A DNA stretch of 64,000 nucleotides from SIG607 sp045648445 (GCA_045648445.1 JAZRNY010000022.1:135376-199375), one strand, 5' to 3'. Numbered from the stretch's first letter, positions 24,458-33,037 are shown. Made by a program: numbers and translations. Notes: generated by a model from the letters alone, not told the origin.

Positions 24458-24790
24458 ATGGAAAATAGAAGCAATCTTGCAATAAACGCGGAAGTTATCG
24501 AAAATATGGCAACAATAGCCGTTAAAGAGGTTGAAGGCGTAGCAGGTCTTCCTGAAAAAGGTATGGATTTAAAGAACGTTCTTAACCGCGGAAAGATTTT
24601 TAAACCCGTTCACGTAACCGAGAAAAACGGCGCGGTAGCCCTTGATATTCATATTAAAATTTTCCAGAGCGCCAATGCTAAAGAGGTAGCCGAAAACGTT
24701 CAGAAAAACGTTAAGGAAAAATTACAGAATATGACGGGCAACGCTATAACGAGAGTTGACGTAACAATTGATGATTTAGCGATTGATTAG
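24458..24790 (+). CDS. Asp23/Gls24 family envelope stress protein
   Basis: This 110-residue protein of the DUF322/Asp23 family has the typical ANAEVIENMATIAVKEVEGV-like opening and a C-terminal block with ANAKEVAENVQKNVKEKL and VTRVDVTIDDL-like residues. Members are abundant, membrane-associated proteins linked to wall stress or fatty-acid regulation; YqhY of Bacillus lies near spoIIIA as well. It has a strong GGAGG ribosome site and its own terminator. Confidence 0.93.
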   Translation: MENRSNLAINAEVIENMATIAVKEVEGVAGLPEKGMDLKNVLNRGKIFKPVHVTEKNGAVALDIHIKIFQSANAKEVAENVQKNVKEKLQNMTGNAITRVDVTIDDLAID

Positions 24791-24820
24791 AAAAAACCGA
24801 TGCGAAAGCATCGGTTTTTT
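24791..24820 (+). terminator. intrinsic terminator after the Asp23 gene
   Basis: A perfect 13-bp stem (24791-24803 with 24808-24820) with a GAAA loop carries A on the left and T on the right, directly after the stop. Confidence 0.92.
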
Positions 24821-24883
24821 TAGGGAATAGGGAATAGGGAATAGGGAATAGGGAATAGGGAATAGGGAATAGGGAATAGGGAA
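24821..24883. repeat. heptanucleotide tandem repeat, nine units
   Basis: TAGGGAA is repeated nine times without an error (63 bases). It starts in the base after the terminator T run. It is outside any gene. Confidence 0.97.
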
Positions 24884-24947
24884 TAAAACGGTCTTTCGTA
24901 ACATATATATGAATTAGAAAATATGTTAAAAGAAGGACATGATAACA

Positions 24948-25859
24948 ATGAAAGAGTTTTATCCCGAAGAAATAAGAACCAAAGATGACGGCAAAATATA
25001 CTATACTACCGAAAACATAGTTAACGCCGTTAAAACAGGGGAAATACTTAGGGCTGTTGCAAGTCTTTGCGATACTTCCCATAATTTAACGGTAGATTTA
25101 GGTTGTATGAAAGGTATAATTACAAAAGAGGATGCCCTTTTAACAAACGACGGTAATATAAGGGATATTGCCATAATTTCGCGGGTGGGAAAAACCGTAT
25201 GTTTTACGGTAGAGGAAATAATTTATGATTTAAGCGGTATTCCCGTTGCCCGTCTTTCACGAAAAAGGGCGCAACAAAAGTATATCGAAGAATATCTTCT
25301 TTTAAAAAGAACGGGTGACGTTTTAAAGGCAAAGGTAACGCATCTTGACGCGTTCGGAGTGTTTTGCGATATAGGTTGTGGTATTATAGCCTTGTTGCCT
25401 ATTGACTTTATATCGGTTTCGCGTATTTCACACCCAAAAGACCGTTTTTTTGTGGGTGAAGACATAAAGGTTGTTTTAAAATCCATTTCACACGACGGCA
25501 GAATTACCGTTTCACACAAGGAACTGCTGGGCACTTGGGAAGAAAACGCTCAAAACTTTACGGCAGGTCAAACGGTAACCGGAATAGTAAGAAGTGTTGA
25601 AGAATACGGAGTGTTTGTGGAACTTGCACCCAATTTGGCGGGATTAGCCGAGCCTTATGAAACAAAGGTAGGCGATACCGTAAGCGTTTACATAAAAAGC
25701 ATTATTCCCGATAAAATGAAGGTAAAACTTATTATAATAGATAGTTTTAAGGGCGGTTTTATGCCTAAAACGAGGTATTTTTATAAAGACGACCATATAG
25801 ATTCTTTTTACTATTCGCCTTTAAACAGCACTAAAAAAATATATACTGAATTCAACTAG
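24948..25859 (+). CDS. S1 RNA-binding domain protein
   Basis: This 303-residue protein has two clear S1 domains (about 118-192 and 200-263) and a degenerate one at the N-terminus. S1 domains are OB folds that bind single-stranded RNA; typical signs are GDVLKAKVTHLDAFGVFCDI and GQTVTGIVRSVEEYGVFVEL. It resembles the small S1-like proteins of clostridia, not the full ribosomal protein S1. AAGGA lies ten bases before the ATG at 24948; the ATG at 24939 touches the site and is rejected. The exact RNA target is unknown. Confidence 0.85.
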   Translation: MKEFYPEEIRTKDDGKIYYTTENIVNAVKTGEILRAVASLCDTSHNLTVDLGCMKGIITKEDALLTNDGNIRDIAIISRVGKTVCFTVEEIIYDLSGIPVARLSRKRAQQKYIEEYLLLKRTGDVLKAKVTHLDAFGVFCDIGCGIIALLPIDFISVSRISHPKDRFFVGEDIKVVLKSISHDGRITVSHKELLGTWEENAQNFTAGQTVTGIVRSVEEYGVFVELAPNLAGLAEPYETKVGDTVSVYIKSIIPDKMKVKLIIIDSFKGGFMPKTRYFYKDDHIDSFYYSPLNSTKKIYTEFN

Positions 25860-25861
25860 CG

Positions 25862-26036
25862 AGGGCTCTCGCCCACGCCCTGTAGGGCAGTATTTCCTTA
25901 AAAACGCGAAATTTTGGCACAATAATGCGTTAAAAAGCCATAGTACTGTCGCCTTTCGAGGCTTTTGACAACAATACAGGGAATTTTGTTCGAGAAACAA
26001 ATACTTCCCTACGGGGCGTGGGCGTTAATAAGCCCT
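25862..26036. mobile_element. MITE-like element with long terminal inverted repeats
   Basis: 25-base arms at 25871-25895 and 25999-26023 are inverted copies with two mismatches (GCCCACGCCC, then GTAGGG, then AGTATTT). An outer AGGGCT/AGCCCT pair extends the ends to 25862 and 26036. The 175-bp unit has no coding frame. It fills most of the 295-base gap before the first scaffold gene. A miniature transposable element or a long RNA hairpin are the two readings. Confidence 0.6.
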
Positions 26037-26154
26037 TGTTTTATTTTGTGAAAATAAAATGAATATCGGCGGCAGATTTTTGTTGACTAAAATTAAAAAC
26101 GGTGGTAGTATAAAATAGATTATAAATCACACAAAGAAGAAAGAGTAGTGAATT

Positions 26155-28083
26155 ATGAAAAAACTGATTGCTTTATTACTTAGTATAATTTTAGTTTTAA
26201 CCTTTTCGGGAGTTTCGGTTATTGCCGCCACCGATGATAGCCAACTTGATATTGACCAAGTGGTTGCTGTTGAAAAGTTGACGGTTCAACTTGAAAGCGA
26301 CAGTGCGTCTTCGCACGATGACGTAACCCTTGATTTAACATTAAACGGCAATTCCGGTTTTTCGGTAATGATACTTAATCTTGACCACGGTAGCGAGAAA
26401 ATTATCCTTAAATCTGCAACAACCAACGTAAGCGGTCTTTCGGTTGAGTTTTCAAATCAAAAAGGCGGTTCTACACTTGCGTTTTATAATTTGGGCAGTA
26501 ACTGTACCGTTACAGGAGTTATTGCTACACTTGTTTTCAGCATCGGCTCATATTCTAACGTAAACGGCGCCGAAATTACTCTTTCTGCCGAAGAAGGAAA
26601 CGTGTGCGATGCAAACGGCGTTGCTATTAAACCTGAATTTATAAACGGTAAAATTTTTATTGATTGTGAACACACATATATATTTAATGACAGGGTTGAA
26701 CCCAGTTGTACCAAAGAAGGCGCAATTAATTACCGTTGCACCATCTGCGGTGACATAAAGACTACTTCGATTGATAAAATCAGTTGTACCTATTCTGCAA
26801 CAAAAATAATTGTTGTTCAGCCCGACTGTGACACCGACGGTGTTGAGGCTTACGTTTGTCAGTTCTGCGGTTCCAGAAAAGAAGAAAGCGCCATAAGCGC
26901 AGTAGGTCATAAGTACGTTGATGAAACTGCCTATATTATTACAAAAGAACCTACATGTACCACACCCGGTTCTAAGTACAGAATTTGTTACGTATGCAAT
27001 GAACACGTTACCGAAGAAATTCCTTCCCTCGGCCACGACGAAGGCACTTGGCGTATTACCAATCCCGGCGACTGTACTTCTACAGGTGTTGTATCCCGAT
27101 ACTGTAATCGTTGCGATTTCGTTATTGAAACAAAGGTTAAAGAACAGTCGGGTCACTTTATGGGTTGGGCAGTAACTAAAAAAGCCACCTGTAAAGAGGC
27201 AGGTATTGAACAGTATATGTGCCTTATTTGCGGCGGTGAAAAGGGCGATAGCAAAGAAATTGCCAAACTTGACCACGTTCACGGTAAAGAGGTAGTAACA
27301 AAAGAACCTTCCTGTAGCGAAAAAGGCGTTATCGAGGTTTACTGTAAGGATTGTAACGAAGTTGTTGCCACAAAGGAAATCGAAACACTTTCTCATATCA
27401 AAGGTGTTCTTAAAGTAGTTACTGCTCCTACAAGCCAGGCGCAAGGACAGGGCGAATACCGTTGTAAAAATTGTGACGAACTGCTTGAAAGCGTAACCTT
27501 AGATAAGGTGTATAGCGAAATCTACTTTGAAAATATGAAAGCAACAATAGGCAGACGCACAGCAGTTAAGGTATATATTAAAGAAAATGCAGGTTTTTCT
27601 GTAGGTGTAATCAGAGTTAAGTACGACGTAAAATCTCTTGTGTTCAGTGATGTAACTGCAGGGAAAGTAACAAGTGATGTGACTTACGGTTGTCCCAAAG
27701 AGGGTGAAATTGCAGTAGTTGTTTCTTTAAGCGATGCCGAGTATACTGAAAACGGATTGTTGTTTACAATCAACTTTACACTTACCGCTGACGCTACCGA
27801 CGGAAAGGTTGAACTTTTCTATGATGCTCAAAACGACTTTGCTGACAAAAACGGCGAAAGAGTCTTTGTTAACATGAAGTCCGGCGAAATTGAAATTATA
27901 ACTGCAATTCCGGGCGACGTTGACGGTGACGGTGATGTTGACGCTACAGACCTTGCCAATATGAAACTTCATCTTGTAGGTTTGTTAGAAAATGTAAGCG
28001 CAGGTACGGATGTCGATGGCAACCAAAAGGTTGATGCAGGTGACCTTGCAACACTTAAATTAATGCTTGCAGGCCTTATATAA
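26155..28083 (+). CDS. secreted adaptor scaffoldin: two cohesin-like domains, CxxC repeats, dockerin
   Basis: The 642-residue protein has a Sec signal peptide (about 1-25), a cohesin-like beta-sandwich (about 40-168), seven ribbon-like repeats each with a CxxC knuckle (about 170-455; YRCTICG, YVCQFCG, RYCNRCD, YMCLICG), a second cohesin-like domain (about 457-585) and a C-terminal type I dockerin (about 588-642). The dockerin has two EF-hand-like calcium loops, DVDGDGDVDATD and DVDGNQKVDAGD, each followed by a helix ending in GL. Cohesin binds dockerin, so this protein could both receive and dock. No enzyme domain is present. The cohesin calls rest on fold pattern (VKYDVKSLVFSDV and similar), not on a search. 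Confidence 0.8.
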   Translation: MKKLIALLLSIILVLTFSGVSVIAATDDSQLDIDQVVAVEKLTVQLESDSASSHDDVTLDLTLNGNSGFSVMILNLDHGSEKIILKSATTNVSGLSVEFSNQKGGSTLAFYNLGSNCTVTGVIATLVFSIGSYSNVNGAEITLSAEEGNVCDANGVAIKPEFINGKIFIDCEHTYIFNDRVEPSCTKEGAINYRCTICGDIKTTSIDKISCTYSATKIIVVQPDCDTDGVEAYVCQFCGSRKEESAISAVGHKYVDETAYIITKEPTCTTPGSKYRICYVCNEHVTEEIPSLGHDEGTWRITNPGDCTSTGVVSRYCNRCDFVIETKVKEQSGHFMGWAVTKKATCKEAGIEQYMCLICGGEKGDSKEIAKLDHVHGKEVVTKEPSCSEKGVIEVYCKDCNEVVATKEIETLSHIKGVLKVVTAPTSQAQGQGEYRCKNCDELLESVTLDKVYSEIYFENMKATIGRRTAVKVYIKENAGFSVGVIRVKYDVKSLVFSDVTAGKVTSDVTYGCPKEGEIAVVVSLSDAEYTENGLLFTINFTLTADATDGKVELFYDAQNDFADKNGERVFVNMKSGEIEIITAIPGDVDGDGDVDATDLANMKLHLVGLLENVSAGTDVDGNQKVDAGDLATLKLMLAGLI

Positions 28084-28093
28084 TAAAATTTAA

Positions 28094-28118
28094 TGACCTT
28101 GCTTCGGCAAGGTCGTTT
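28094..28118 (+). terminator. intrinsic terminator after the scaffoldin gene
   Basis: TGACCTTGC and GCAAGGTCG pair around a TTCG loop and a short T run follows. Confidence 0.75.
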
Positions 28119-28129
28119 TAACGAGTAAC

Positions 28130-28299
28130 TTTAAGCAAACACGAATAATCCGAACCTGCCTAAAACGGCATTCTTTCGGCACTTTTCGGTTTGTCATCAC
28201 CCGTAGGCATTAGCCTGACGGAGTAACGAGTATTTTAACAATGCAAAGACGAAAATTGAGCCTTTAAAATCAGGTTCGGATTATTCGTGTTTGCTTAAA
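28130..28299. mobile_element. MITE-like element with 29-bp perfect terminal inverted repeats
   Basis: The arms 28130-28158 and 28271-28299 are perfect inverted copies (outer TTTAAGCAAACACG). The 170-bp unit has no coding frame and contains smaller hairpins. It differs in sequence from the element at 25.9 kb but has almost the same size; together they bracket the scaffoldin gene. No obvious direct target repeat flanks it. Confidence 0.65.
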
Positions 28300-28317
28300 A
28301 ATTAAAAGGTGATAAAA

Positions 28318-29139
28318 ATGAGCGAATGTACACACGATTGCAGTTCTTGTTCTGCAAAATGTTCCGATAGAAAACCCGAAAGCCTTATTGAGCCTACCAA
28401 CGAACTCAATAATATAAAAAAGGTAATAGGCGTTGTCAGCGGTAAGGGTGGCGTAGGTAAATCTATGGTAACTTCTCTGCTTAGCGTTGCTATGCGTAAA
28501 GAGGGTAAAGAGGTGGCAATACTTGATGCCGACATTACCGGCCCATCCATACCAAAAGCCTTTGGCATAAGCGACCGCGCCGAAGGAAGTGAATTGGGCA
28601 TTTTCCCCGCTGTTACTAAAGAGGGCATTAAACTTATGTCTATAAATCTTCTTTTGGAAGATGCTACTGCGCCGGTGGTATGGCGCGGACCGGTTATTGC
28701 AGGGGCTGTTAAGCAGTTCTGGAGTGACGTTATTTGGAATGACGTTGACTATATGTTTGTAGACTGTCCTCCCGGAACGGGCGACGTTCCCTTAACTGTA
28801 TTCCAAAGTTTGCCTCTTTCGGGCATAGTTATTGTAACAAGCCCTCAAGACCTTGTTTCAATGATAGTTAAAAAGGCTTATAAAATGGCGGAAATGATGA
28901 ACATTCCGGTACTGGGCATAGTTGAAAATATGAGTTATATTCAGTGCCCTGACTGTGGTAAAAAGGTTCATCTTTTCGGCGAAGGCAAAACACAAACCAT
29001 AGCAGATGAACTGGGTGTTCCACTACTTGCTCAACTTCCCATTAATCCCGATATGGCGGTTATGGTGGATAACGGCTGTATCGAAAAAGCAGACACCTCG
29101 GTTATGAAAAACGCAATCGACACGCTTTTAAAACTTTAA
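28318..29139 (+). CDS. mrp: Mrp/NBP35-type iron-sulfur carrier ATPase
   Basis: This P-loop protein assembles and carries [4Fe-4S] clusters. It has the deviant Walker A SGKGGVGKSMVTSLL, the ADITGPSIPKAFGI block, VDCPPGTGDVPLTV, and the CxxC pair QCPDCGKK near residue 217 that binds the shared cluster of the dimer. The N-terminus (SECTHDCSSCSAKC) adds four cysteines, as in NBP35-like proteins. GGTGAT lies four bases before the ATG at 28318, which sets the start. It has 273 residues. Confidence 0.93.
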   Translation: MSECTHDCSSCSAKCSDRKPESLIEPTNELNNIKKVIGVVSGKGGVGKSMVTSLLSVAMRKEGKEVAILDADITGPSIPKAFGISDRAEGSELGIFPAVTKEGIKLMSINLLLEDATAPVVWRGPVIAGAVKQFWSDVIWNDVDYMFVDCPPGTGDVPLTVFQSLPLSGIVIVTSPQDLVSMIVKKAYKMAEMMNIPVLGIVENMSYIQCPDCGKKVHLFGEGKTQTIADELGVPLLAQLPINPDMAVMVDNGCIEKADTSVMKNAIDTLLKL

Positions 29140-29140
29140 A

Positions 29141-29167
29141 AAAATCGGCAGGTTGACTGCCGATTTT
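29141..29167. terminator. bidirectional terminator between mrp and the facing gene
   Basis: An 11-bp stem (29141-29151 with 29157-29167) with A on the left and T on the right lies between two converging genes; it touches the stop of the minus-strand gene. Confidence 0.85.
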
Positions 29168-29756
29168 ACATTATAAGTATTCCGTTTTCTTTATATATAA
29201 GTCCTGCCAAAAGGGTGGGAGAAAATTCTTTTGGACGTATTTCTTCTACTTCTTTCGGCAATTTTACGCAAAAAGGCGTGTTAATATCGGGGCAAATATC
29301 TGCCTCGTTCGGCTCGGAACACAAAAAAGGCAAAGTGCCGTAGGTTTTGTAAATTTCTTCTGCATTTTCGGGAAGTGTTTGGCTTTCTATATAAACCTTT
29401 TTTGCATATCTGCAAATTTGAGGCAAATATTTAGTATCACAAAGAGTTTTGTTCAAATAAACGGTTTTGCCCTTTTCTTTTTTCAGCCTTTCCATAAGTT
29501 TTAAAGCGGTTACCTCTTTTAAATATTCTTCGGGTATTTTCGAAAAGGAGCAATAAAGCCTTTCCTTTAAAGCGTTTTCAAGCCGTTCCTTTTCCCAAAA
29601 GGATTTTTTGGAAAAATGATATATCTTATATACGTTTATTTCTCCCACAGTTTTAAAAGAGTAACTTTCTTTAACTATTTTTTCTTTTCGGCAAAGGTAA
29701 AGCCGTTGTAAAAAGGTTTTTCTTTTAAGGGGTACGGTTAGCGTTAAAGATAACAT
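29166..29756 (-). CDS. hypothetical protein, 196 residues
   Basis: I do not recognise this protein. It is rich in Lys and Glu, has no signal peptide or membrane span, and has three cysteines in the middle part. The segment KTVYLNKTLCDTKYLP then ICRYAKKVYIES looks like alternating strands and helices. An AAAGGA ribosome site precedes the ATG. It is divergent from the sugar transferase and converges on mrp. Confidence 0.75.
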   Translation of the reverse strand: MLSLTLTVPLKRKTFLQRLYLCRKEKIVKESYSFKTVGEINVYKIYHFSKKSFWEKERLENALKERLYCSFSKIPEEYLKEVTALKLMERLKKEKGKTVYLNKTLCDTKYLPQICRYAKKVYIESQTLPENAEEIYKTYGTLPFLCSEPNEADICPDINTPFCVKLPKEVEEIRPKEFSPTLLAGLIYKENGILIM

Positions 29757-29772
29757 AAATTATTCCTTTCAC

Positions 29773-29800
29773 TTGACAAAATCGGGGAATATTATATACT
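29773..29800 (+). promoter_or_regulatory. promoter of the sugar transferase gene
   Basis: A perfect TTGACA is followed after 16 bases by TATACT, with more TATATT boxes just downstream; the ATG is 46 bases further on. Confidence 0.55.
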
Positions 29801-29845
29801 TATATTATATGGTGATATAAATAGAACTGTTTTGAAAGGATTTAT

Positions 29846-31225
29846 ATGAAATTTTTACAAAAGTTCAGAAAGTCTATTATGATGGCAATGAAGTTTTTGG
29901 TAATTGCCGCTCTCACCTTAGGCTTTATAAATATTTGGTATACCTATTACGGTGAAACCATGATTTCAAAAATGGTAAATTACGTTGTAGTTGCCTCCTA
30001 TTTGCTTTTAGTACTAGTTTTCGGCGAACTTTACGGCGCCTTTAAAATCGGCGTTAGCCGACTGCACGAGGTTGCCTACAGTCTTTGCCTTTCGCTTGTA
30101 TTTACCAATATAATAATGTTCTTTGAACTTTGCCTTATTACACAGCAAGTTATTATTCCGGTGGCATTCGTTTGGGGCTTCATATATCAAATACTTGTTG
30201 CGTTAATGGGCGTTTACGCGTGTAACACCATTTATTTTAAACTTTATCCCGCCAGAAGAATGTTAGCCATTTTTGCCGACGATGCCGAAGGCACCGCCAT
30301 TATCCGAAAGGTTTCAAAAATTCCCGACCGTTTTAACGTTGAACGTGGCGTTTCGGTCAACAGGGCGTCTGCCGAAGAAATAAAGGCGCTTATTGACACC
30401 TTTGAGGCTGTACTTCTTTGCGACATTAATAAAAACCTTAAAAATGATTTACTCCGTTATTGCTATTCAAAACAAAAACGCACCTACGTTCTGCCGTCAA
30501 GCGCCGACGTAATTATACGAAACTCCGACCAAATACAAATTTCCGATACCCCGATTATGATGTGCCGTAACCGCGGTATACGTTTGGAACAGGAATTCGT
30601 TAAACGCGTACTTGATATAGCGGTTTCGTTAATAGGGATTATTATAACCTCTCCCATAATGCTGATAACCGCCATCGCCATAAAAATTTGTGACGGCGGG
30701 CCTGTATTTTTCAAGCAAAACCGCGTTACTAAAAACGGCAAAATTTTCAACGTATTAAAATTCCGTTCAATGATAGTGAACGCCGACAAAGACGGCGCCA
30801 AAAAAGCCGAAACGGGCGATAACAGAATTACCTTCGTAGGTAAAATTATCCGTCCTATAAGGGTAGACGAACTTCCGCAGTTTTTTAATATCCTTTTTGG
30901 AGATATGTCCCTTGTAGGTCCCCGTCCCGAAAGGGTTGAAAACGTTTACGAATATACTAAAATGTATCCCGACTTTAATCTTCGCCACAGGGTAAAGGGC
31001 GGACTTACGGGATATGCGCAAATTTACGGAAAATATAACACAACACCGGAAGATAAACTCAAAATGGACCTTATATATATAGAACAGTATTCAATATTCC
31101 TTGATATAAAACTGCTTCTTATGACCATTAAGATTTTATTTATGAAAGAAAGTACTGAAGGTTTTGACGCTAAAGCAAATTCAAACGTCAAACCAGTAGA
31201 TAAACGAAAGGAAGAATATAAATGA
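29846..31225 (+). CDS. undecaprenyl-phosphate sugar phosphotransferase
   Basis: This is a polyprenyl-phosphate sugar-1-phosphate transferase of the WcaJ/CpsE type, which starts assembly of exopolysaccharide or glycan chains on the membrane. It has four N-terminal spans (about 15-125), a CoA-binding-like linker, one further span (RVLDIAVSLIGIIITSPIM) and the catalytic bacterial sugar transferase domain. Key stretches are GGPVFFKQNRVTKNGKIF, LKFRSM, RVDELPQFFNILFGDMSLVG, PRPE and VKGGLTGYAQI. The 459 residues are normal length. It overlaps the next gene by four bases, so both belong to one operon. Confidence 0.92.
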   Translation: MKFLQKFRKSIMMAMKFLVIAALTLGFINIWYTYYGETMISKMVNYVVVASYLLLVLVFGELYGAFKIGVSRLHEVAYSLCLSLVFTNIIMFFELCLITQQVIIPVAFVWGFIYQILVALMGVYACNTIYFKLYPARRMLAIFADDAEGTAIIRKVSKIPDRFNVERGVSVNRASAEEIKALIDTFEAVLLCDINKNLKNDLLRYCYSKQKRTYVLPSSADVIIRNSDQIQISDTPIMMCRNRGIRLEQEFVKRVLDIAVSLIGIIITSPIMLITAIAIKICDGGPVFFKQNRVTKNGKIFNVLKFRSMIVNADKDGAKKAETGDNRITFVGKIIRPIRVDELPQFFNILFGDMSLVGPRPERVENVYEYTKMYPDFNLRHRVKGGLTGYAQIYGKYNTTPEDKLKMDLIYIEQYSIFLDIKLLLMTIKILFMKESTEGFDAKANSNVKPVDKRKEEYK

Positions 31226-32103
31226 GTTTTCATGCAACACTAGTAGTAATGGCAGCAGGTATGGGCAGTCGCTTCGGCGGTCTCAAACAACTTGAACCTA
31301 TCGGCAGAAACGGCGAGGTTATCCTTGACTTTTCCGTTTACGATGCAATGGAAGCAGGTTTCGACAAGGTTGTTTTCGTAATTAAACACGAAATTGAAGA
31401 AGACTTTAAGCGCATTGTCGGCGACCGTATTGCCAAAAAGGTAAAGGTTGAGTATGCTTTTCAGGAAATAAATGATCTTCCCGAAGGCTTTACTGCACCG
31501 GCAGAAAGAACAAAACCTTGGGGTACCACACAGGCAATTCTTTGCTGTAAGGATTTGGTTAAGGAACCCTTTATCGTAGTAAACGCCGACGACTATTACG
31601 GCAAATCCGCATTTAAGAAAATGTATGATTTCTTAAAACTCGGCACAGGCGACTATGCAATGGTAGGTTTCAGACTTGCTAACACCCTTACCGAAAACGG
31701 CACCGTTTCACGCGGTGTTTGTAAAGAGGAAAACGGTTTCCTTACTTACATAGAAGAAAGAACCAAAATTGACTCTAACTGCCGTTATACAAAGGATGGC
31801 GAAAATTGGATTCAAATGGAACCTGACGAGATTGTTTCTATGAATATGTGGGGCTTTACCGAGGACGTTTTCGGTTACTTAAACCAAAACTTTGTTAACT
31901 TCCTTAAAGAAAACCTTACTGTTCCAAAGTCTGAATGTTATTTGCCTATGGCAGTTGCCGAACTTATTGATAAAAAGGAAAAGAACGTAAAGGTTCTTGC
32001 TTCCGAAGACAAGTGGTACGGCGTTACCTATAAAGAGGATAAAGATGCAGTAGTTGCTGCGGTTTCTGCTCTTGAACAACAAGGACTCTACGACAATATG
32101 TAA
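31222..32103 (+). CDS. sugar-phosphate nucleotidyltransferase-like protein
   Basis: This 293-residue NTP-transferase-fold protein has the N-terminal signature MAAGMGSRFGGLKQLEPIG, which fits the GxGxRxxxxxxxxPK-type nucleotide loop, and VVNADDYYGKSAF as the metal-binding Asp segment. Such enzymes make NDP-sugars from sugar-1-phosphates. The exact sugar cannot be read from the sequence. The ATGA overlap with the sugar transferase points to a shared glycan pathway. Confidence 0.88.
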   Translation: MSFHATLVVMAAGMGSRFGGLKQLEPIGRNGEVILDFSVYDAMEAGFDKVVFVIKHEIEEDFKRIVGDRIAKKVKVEYAFQEINDLPEGFTAPAERTKPWGTTQAILCCKDLVKEPFIVVNADDYYGKSAFKKMYDFLKLGTGDYAMVGFRLANTLTENGTVSRGVCKEENGFLTYIEERTKIDSNCRYTKDGENWIQMEPDEIVSMNMWGFTEDVFGYLNQNFVNFLKENLTVPKSECYLPMAVAELIDKKEKNVKVLASEDKWYGVTYKEDKDAVVAAVSALEQQGLYDNM

Positions 32104-32120
32104 GAAAAAACTTAACCGAA

Positions 32121-32176
32121 GAGGCACCCTCCGCAAGGAAGGTGCCTCAGTTATATTCGCTTCGCGAGTTTTTTTG
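32121..32176. repeat. hairpin pair of the modular repeat family
   Basis: GAGGCACC (32121-32128) and GGTGCCTC (32141-32148) form one hairpin, then a linker AGTTATATT, then CGCTTCGCG and a T run. The same two modules occur at 60653-60707. Here they may also act as the terminator of the glycan operon. Confidence 0.7.
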
Positions 32177-32327
32177 TATGTTTTGGTCTGCTGCGGGGCG
32201 ATTAAGAATATTTGTTTATTAGGCTTGTTGTTTTGTTAGTATTTAATAAAAGTTGATTGACAAACATAGAATAATATGATAAACTGTATCTGAATTAAGA
32301 TACCATTTGGTAGGAAGGTGCAAAAAA

Positions 32328-32990
32328 ATGAAAAAATTATTTGCTGTTATACTTTGCTTATGTATGATTTTTACAATGTCTATGGGTGTGTCTGCTTACA
32401 CTATTAATAAAGACGATGCTGAAATCGGCGCAGATGAAATCTTCGGCTCAACTGCTGTTTATTTCGAGGATGCCGAGGTTGATAAAGGCGGAGACGTAAC
32501 GGTTGACGTAATGATTGACAGCAACCCCGGTGTTACCGAAGTTAAAATCAACTTTGCCATTGATGAAGGTATTGCTATTAAAGGCGTACAAAACGGCGAT
32601 TTCGGAACAGCAACTGTTGACGGCAATGTAGTTACCGTTACCAATGCTAACCGTATGGAAGAAGACGGCTGTATTGTAAAGGTTACCTTTACTGCAACTG
32701 CAGAAGGCGTTAAAGAAGTTGTTCTTACCGCTACCGCTAAAGACGGTTCCGACGAAGTTTCCTTAAATGGCTCTAAATGCGTTATTACCGTAAACGTTCC
32801 TGTAATTACAGTTGTTCGCGGCGACGTTGACGGAGACGGTTTAGTTAGCGCTACTGACTTGGCAGTATTAAAACTTTATCTCGTTTCTCTTGAAGATGAA
32901 GTTAGCGAAGGCGCTGACCTTGATTATAACAATGCAGTTAATGCTTCCGACCTTGCTCTTTTGAAACTTCTTCTTGCAGGACTTTTATAA
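32328..32990 (+). CDS. secreted single cohesin-like domain fused to a dockerin
   Basis: The 220-residue protein has a signal peptide (about 1-25), one cohesin-like beta domain (about 40-158; VDVMIDSNPGVTEVKINFAI, IVKVTFTATAEGVKEVVLTA) and a C-terminal dockerin (about 162-220). The dockerin has two calcium loops, DVDGDGLVSATD and DLDYNNAVNASD. One receiving and one docking module in a single small protein would allow it to form chains or extend a scaffold. GGAAGGTG precedes the ATG at 32328, which is chosen over an earlier in-frame ATG at 32307. Confidence 0.82.
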   Translation: MKKLFAVILCLCMIFTMSMGVSAYTINKDDAEIGADEIFGSTAVYFEDAEVDKGGDVTVDVMIDSNPGVTEVKINFAIDEGIAIKGVQNGDFGTATVDGNVVTVTNANRMEEDGCIVKVTFTATAEGVKEVVLTATAKDGSDEVSLNGSKCVITVNVPVITVVRGDVDGDGLVSATDLAVLKLYLVSLEDEVSEGADLDYNNAVNASDLALLKLLLAGLL

Positions 32991-33008
32991 TTCAAGACGA
33001 ATACTTCC

Positions 33009-33037
33009 TGACCGGTACTTTGTATCGGTCAGTTTTT
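33009..33037 (+). terminator. intrinsic terminator
   Basis: CTGACCGGTAC and GTATCGGTCAG form a stem followed by seven T. Confidence 0.88.

Noticed and set aside
24821..24883. CRISPR array
   Set aside because: The units are 7 bases long and have no spacers.
24744..25082. Minus-strand frame with a repeated YSLFPIP peptide
   Set aside because: The repeat peptide only reflects the TAGGGAA tandem repeat; the frame crosses a terminator and the S1 gene start.
26548..27444. 298-residue open frame on the minus strand across the scaffoldin gene
   Set aside because: It is a shadow of the codon pattern in the CxxC repeats; it has no ribosome site and no protein-like composition.
28130..28299. Insertion sequence
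   Set aside because: At 170 bp with no transposase frame it can only be a non-autonomous element.
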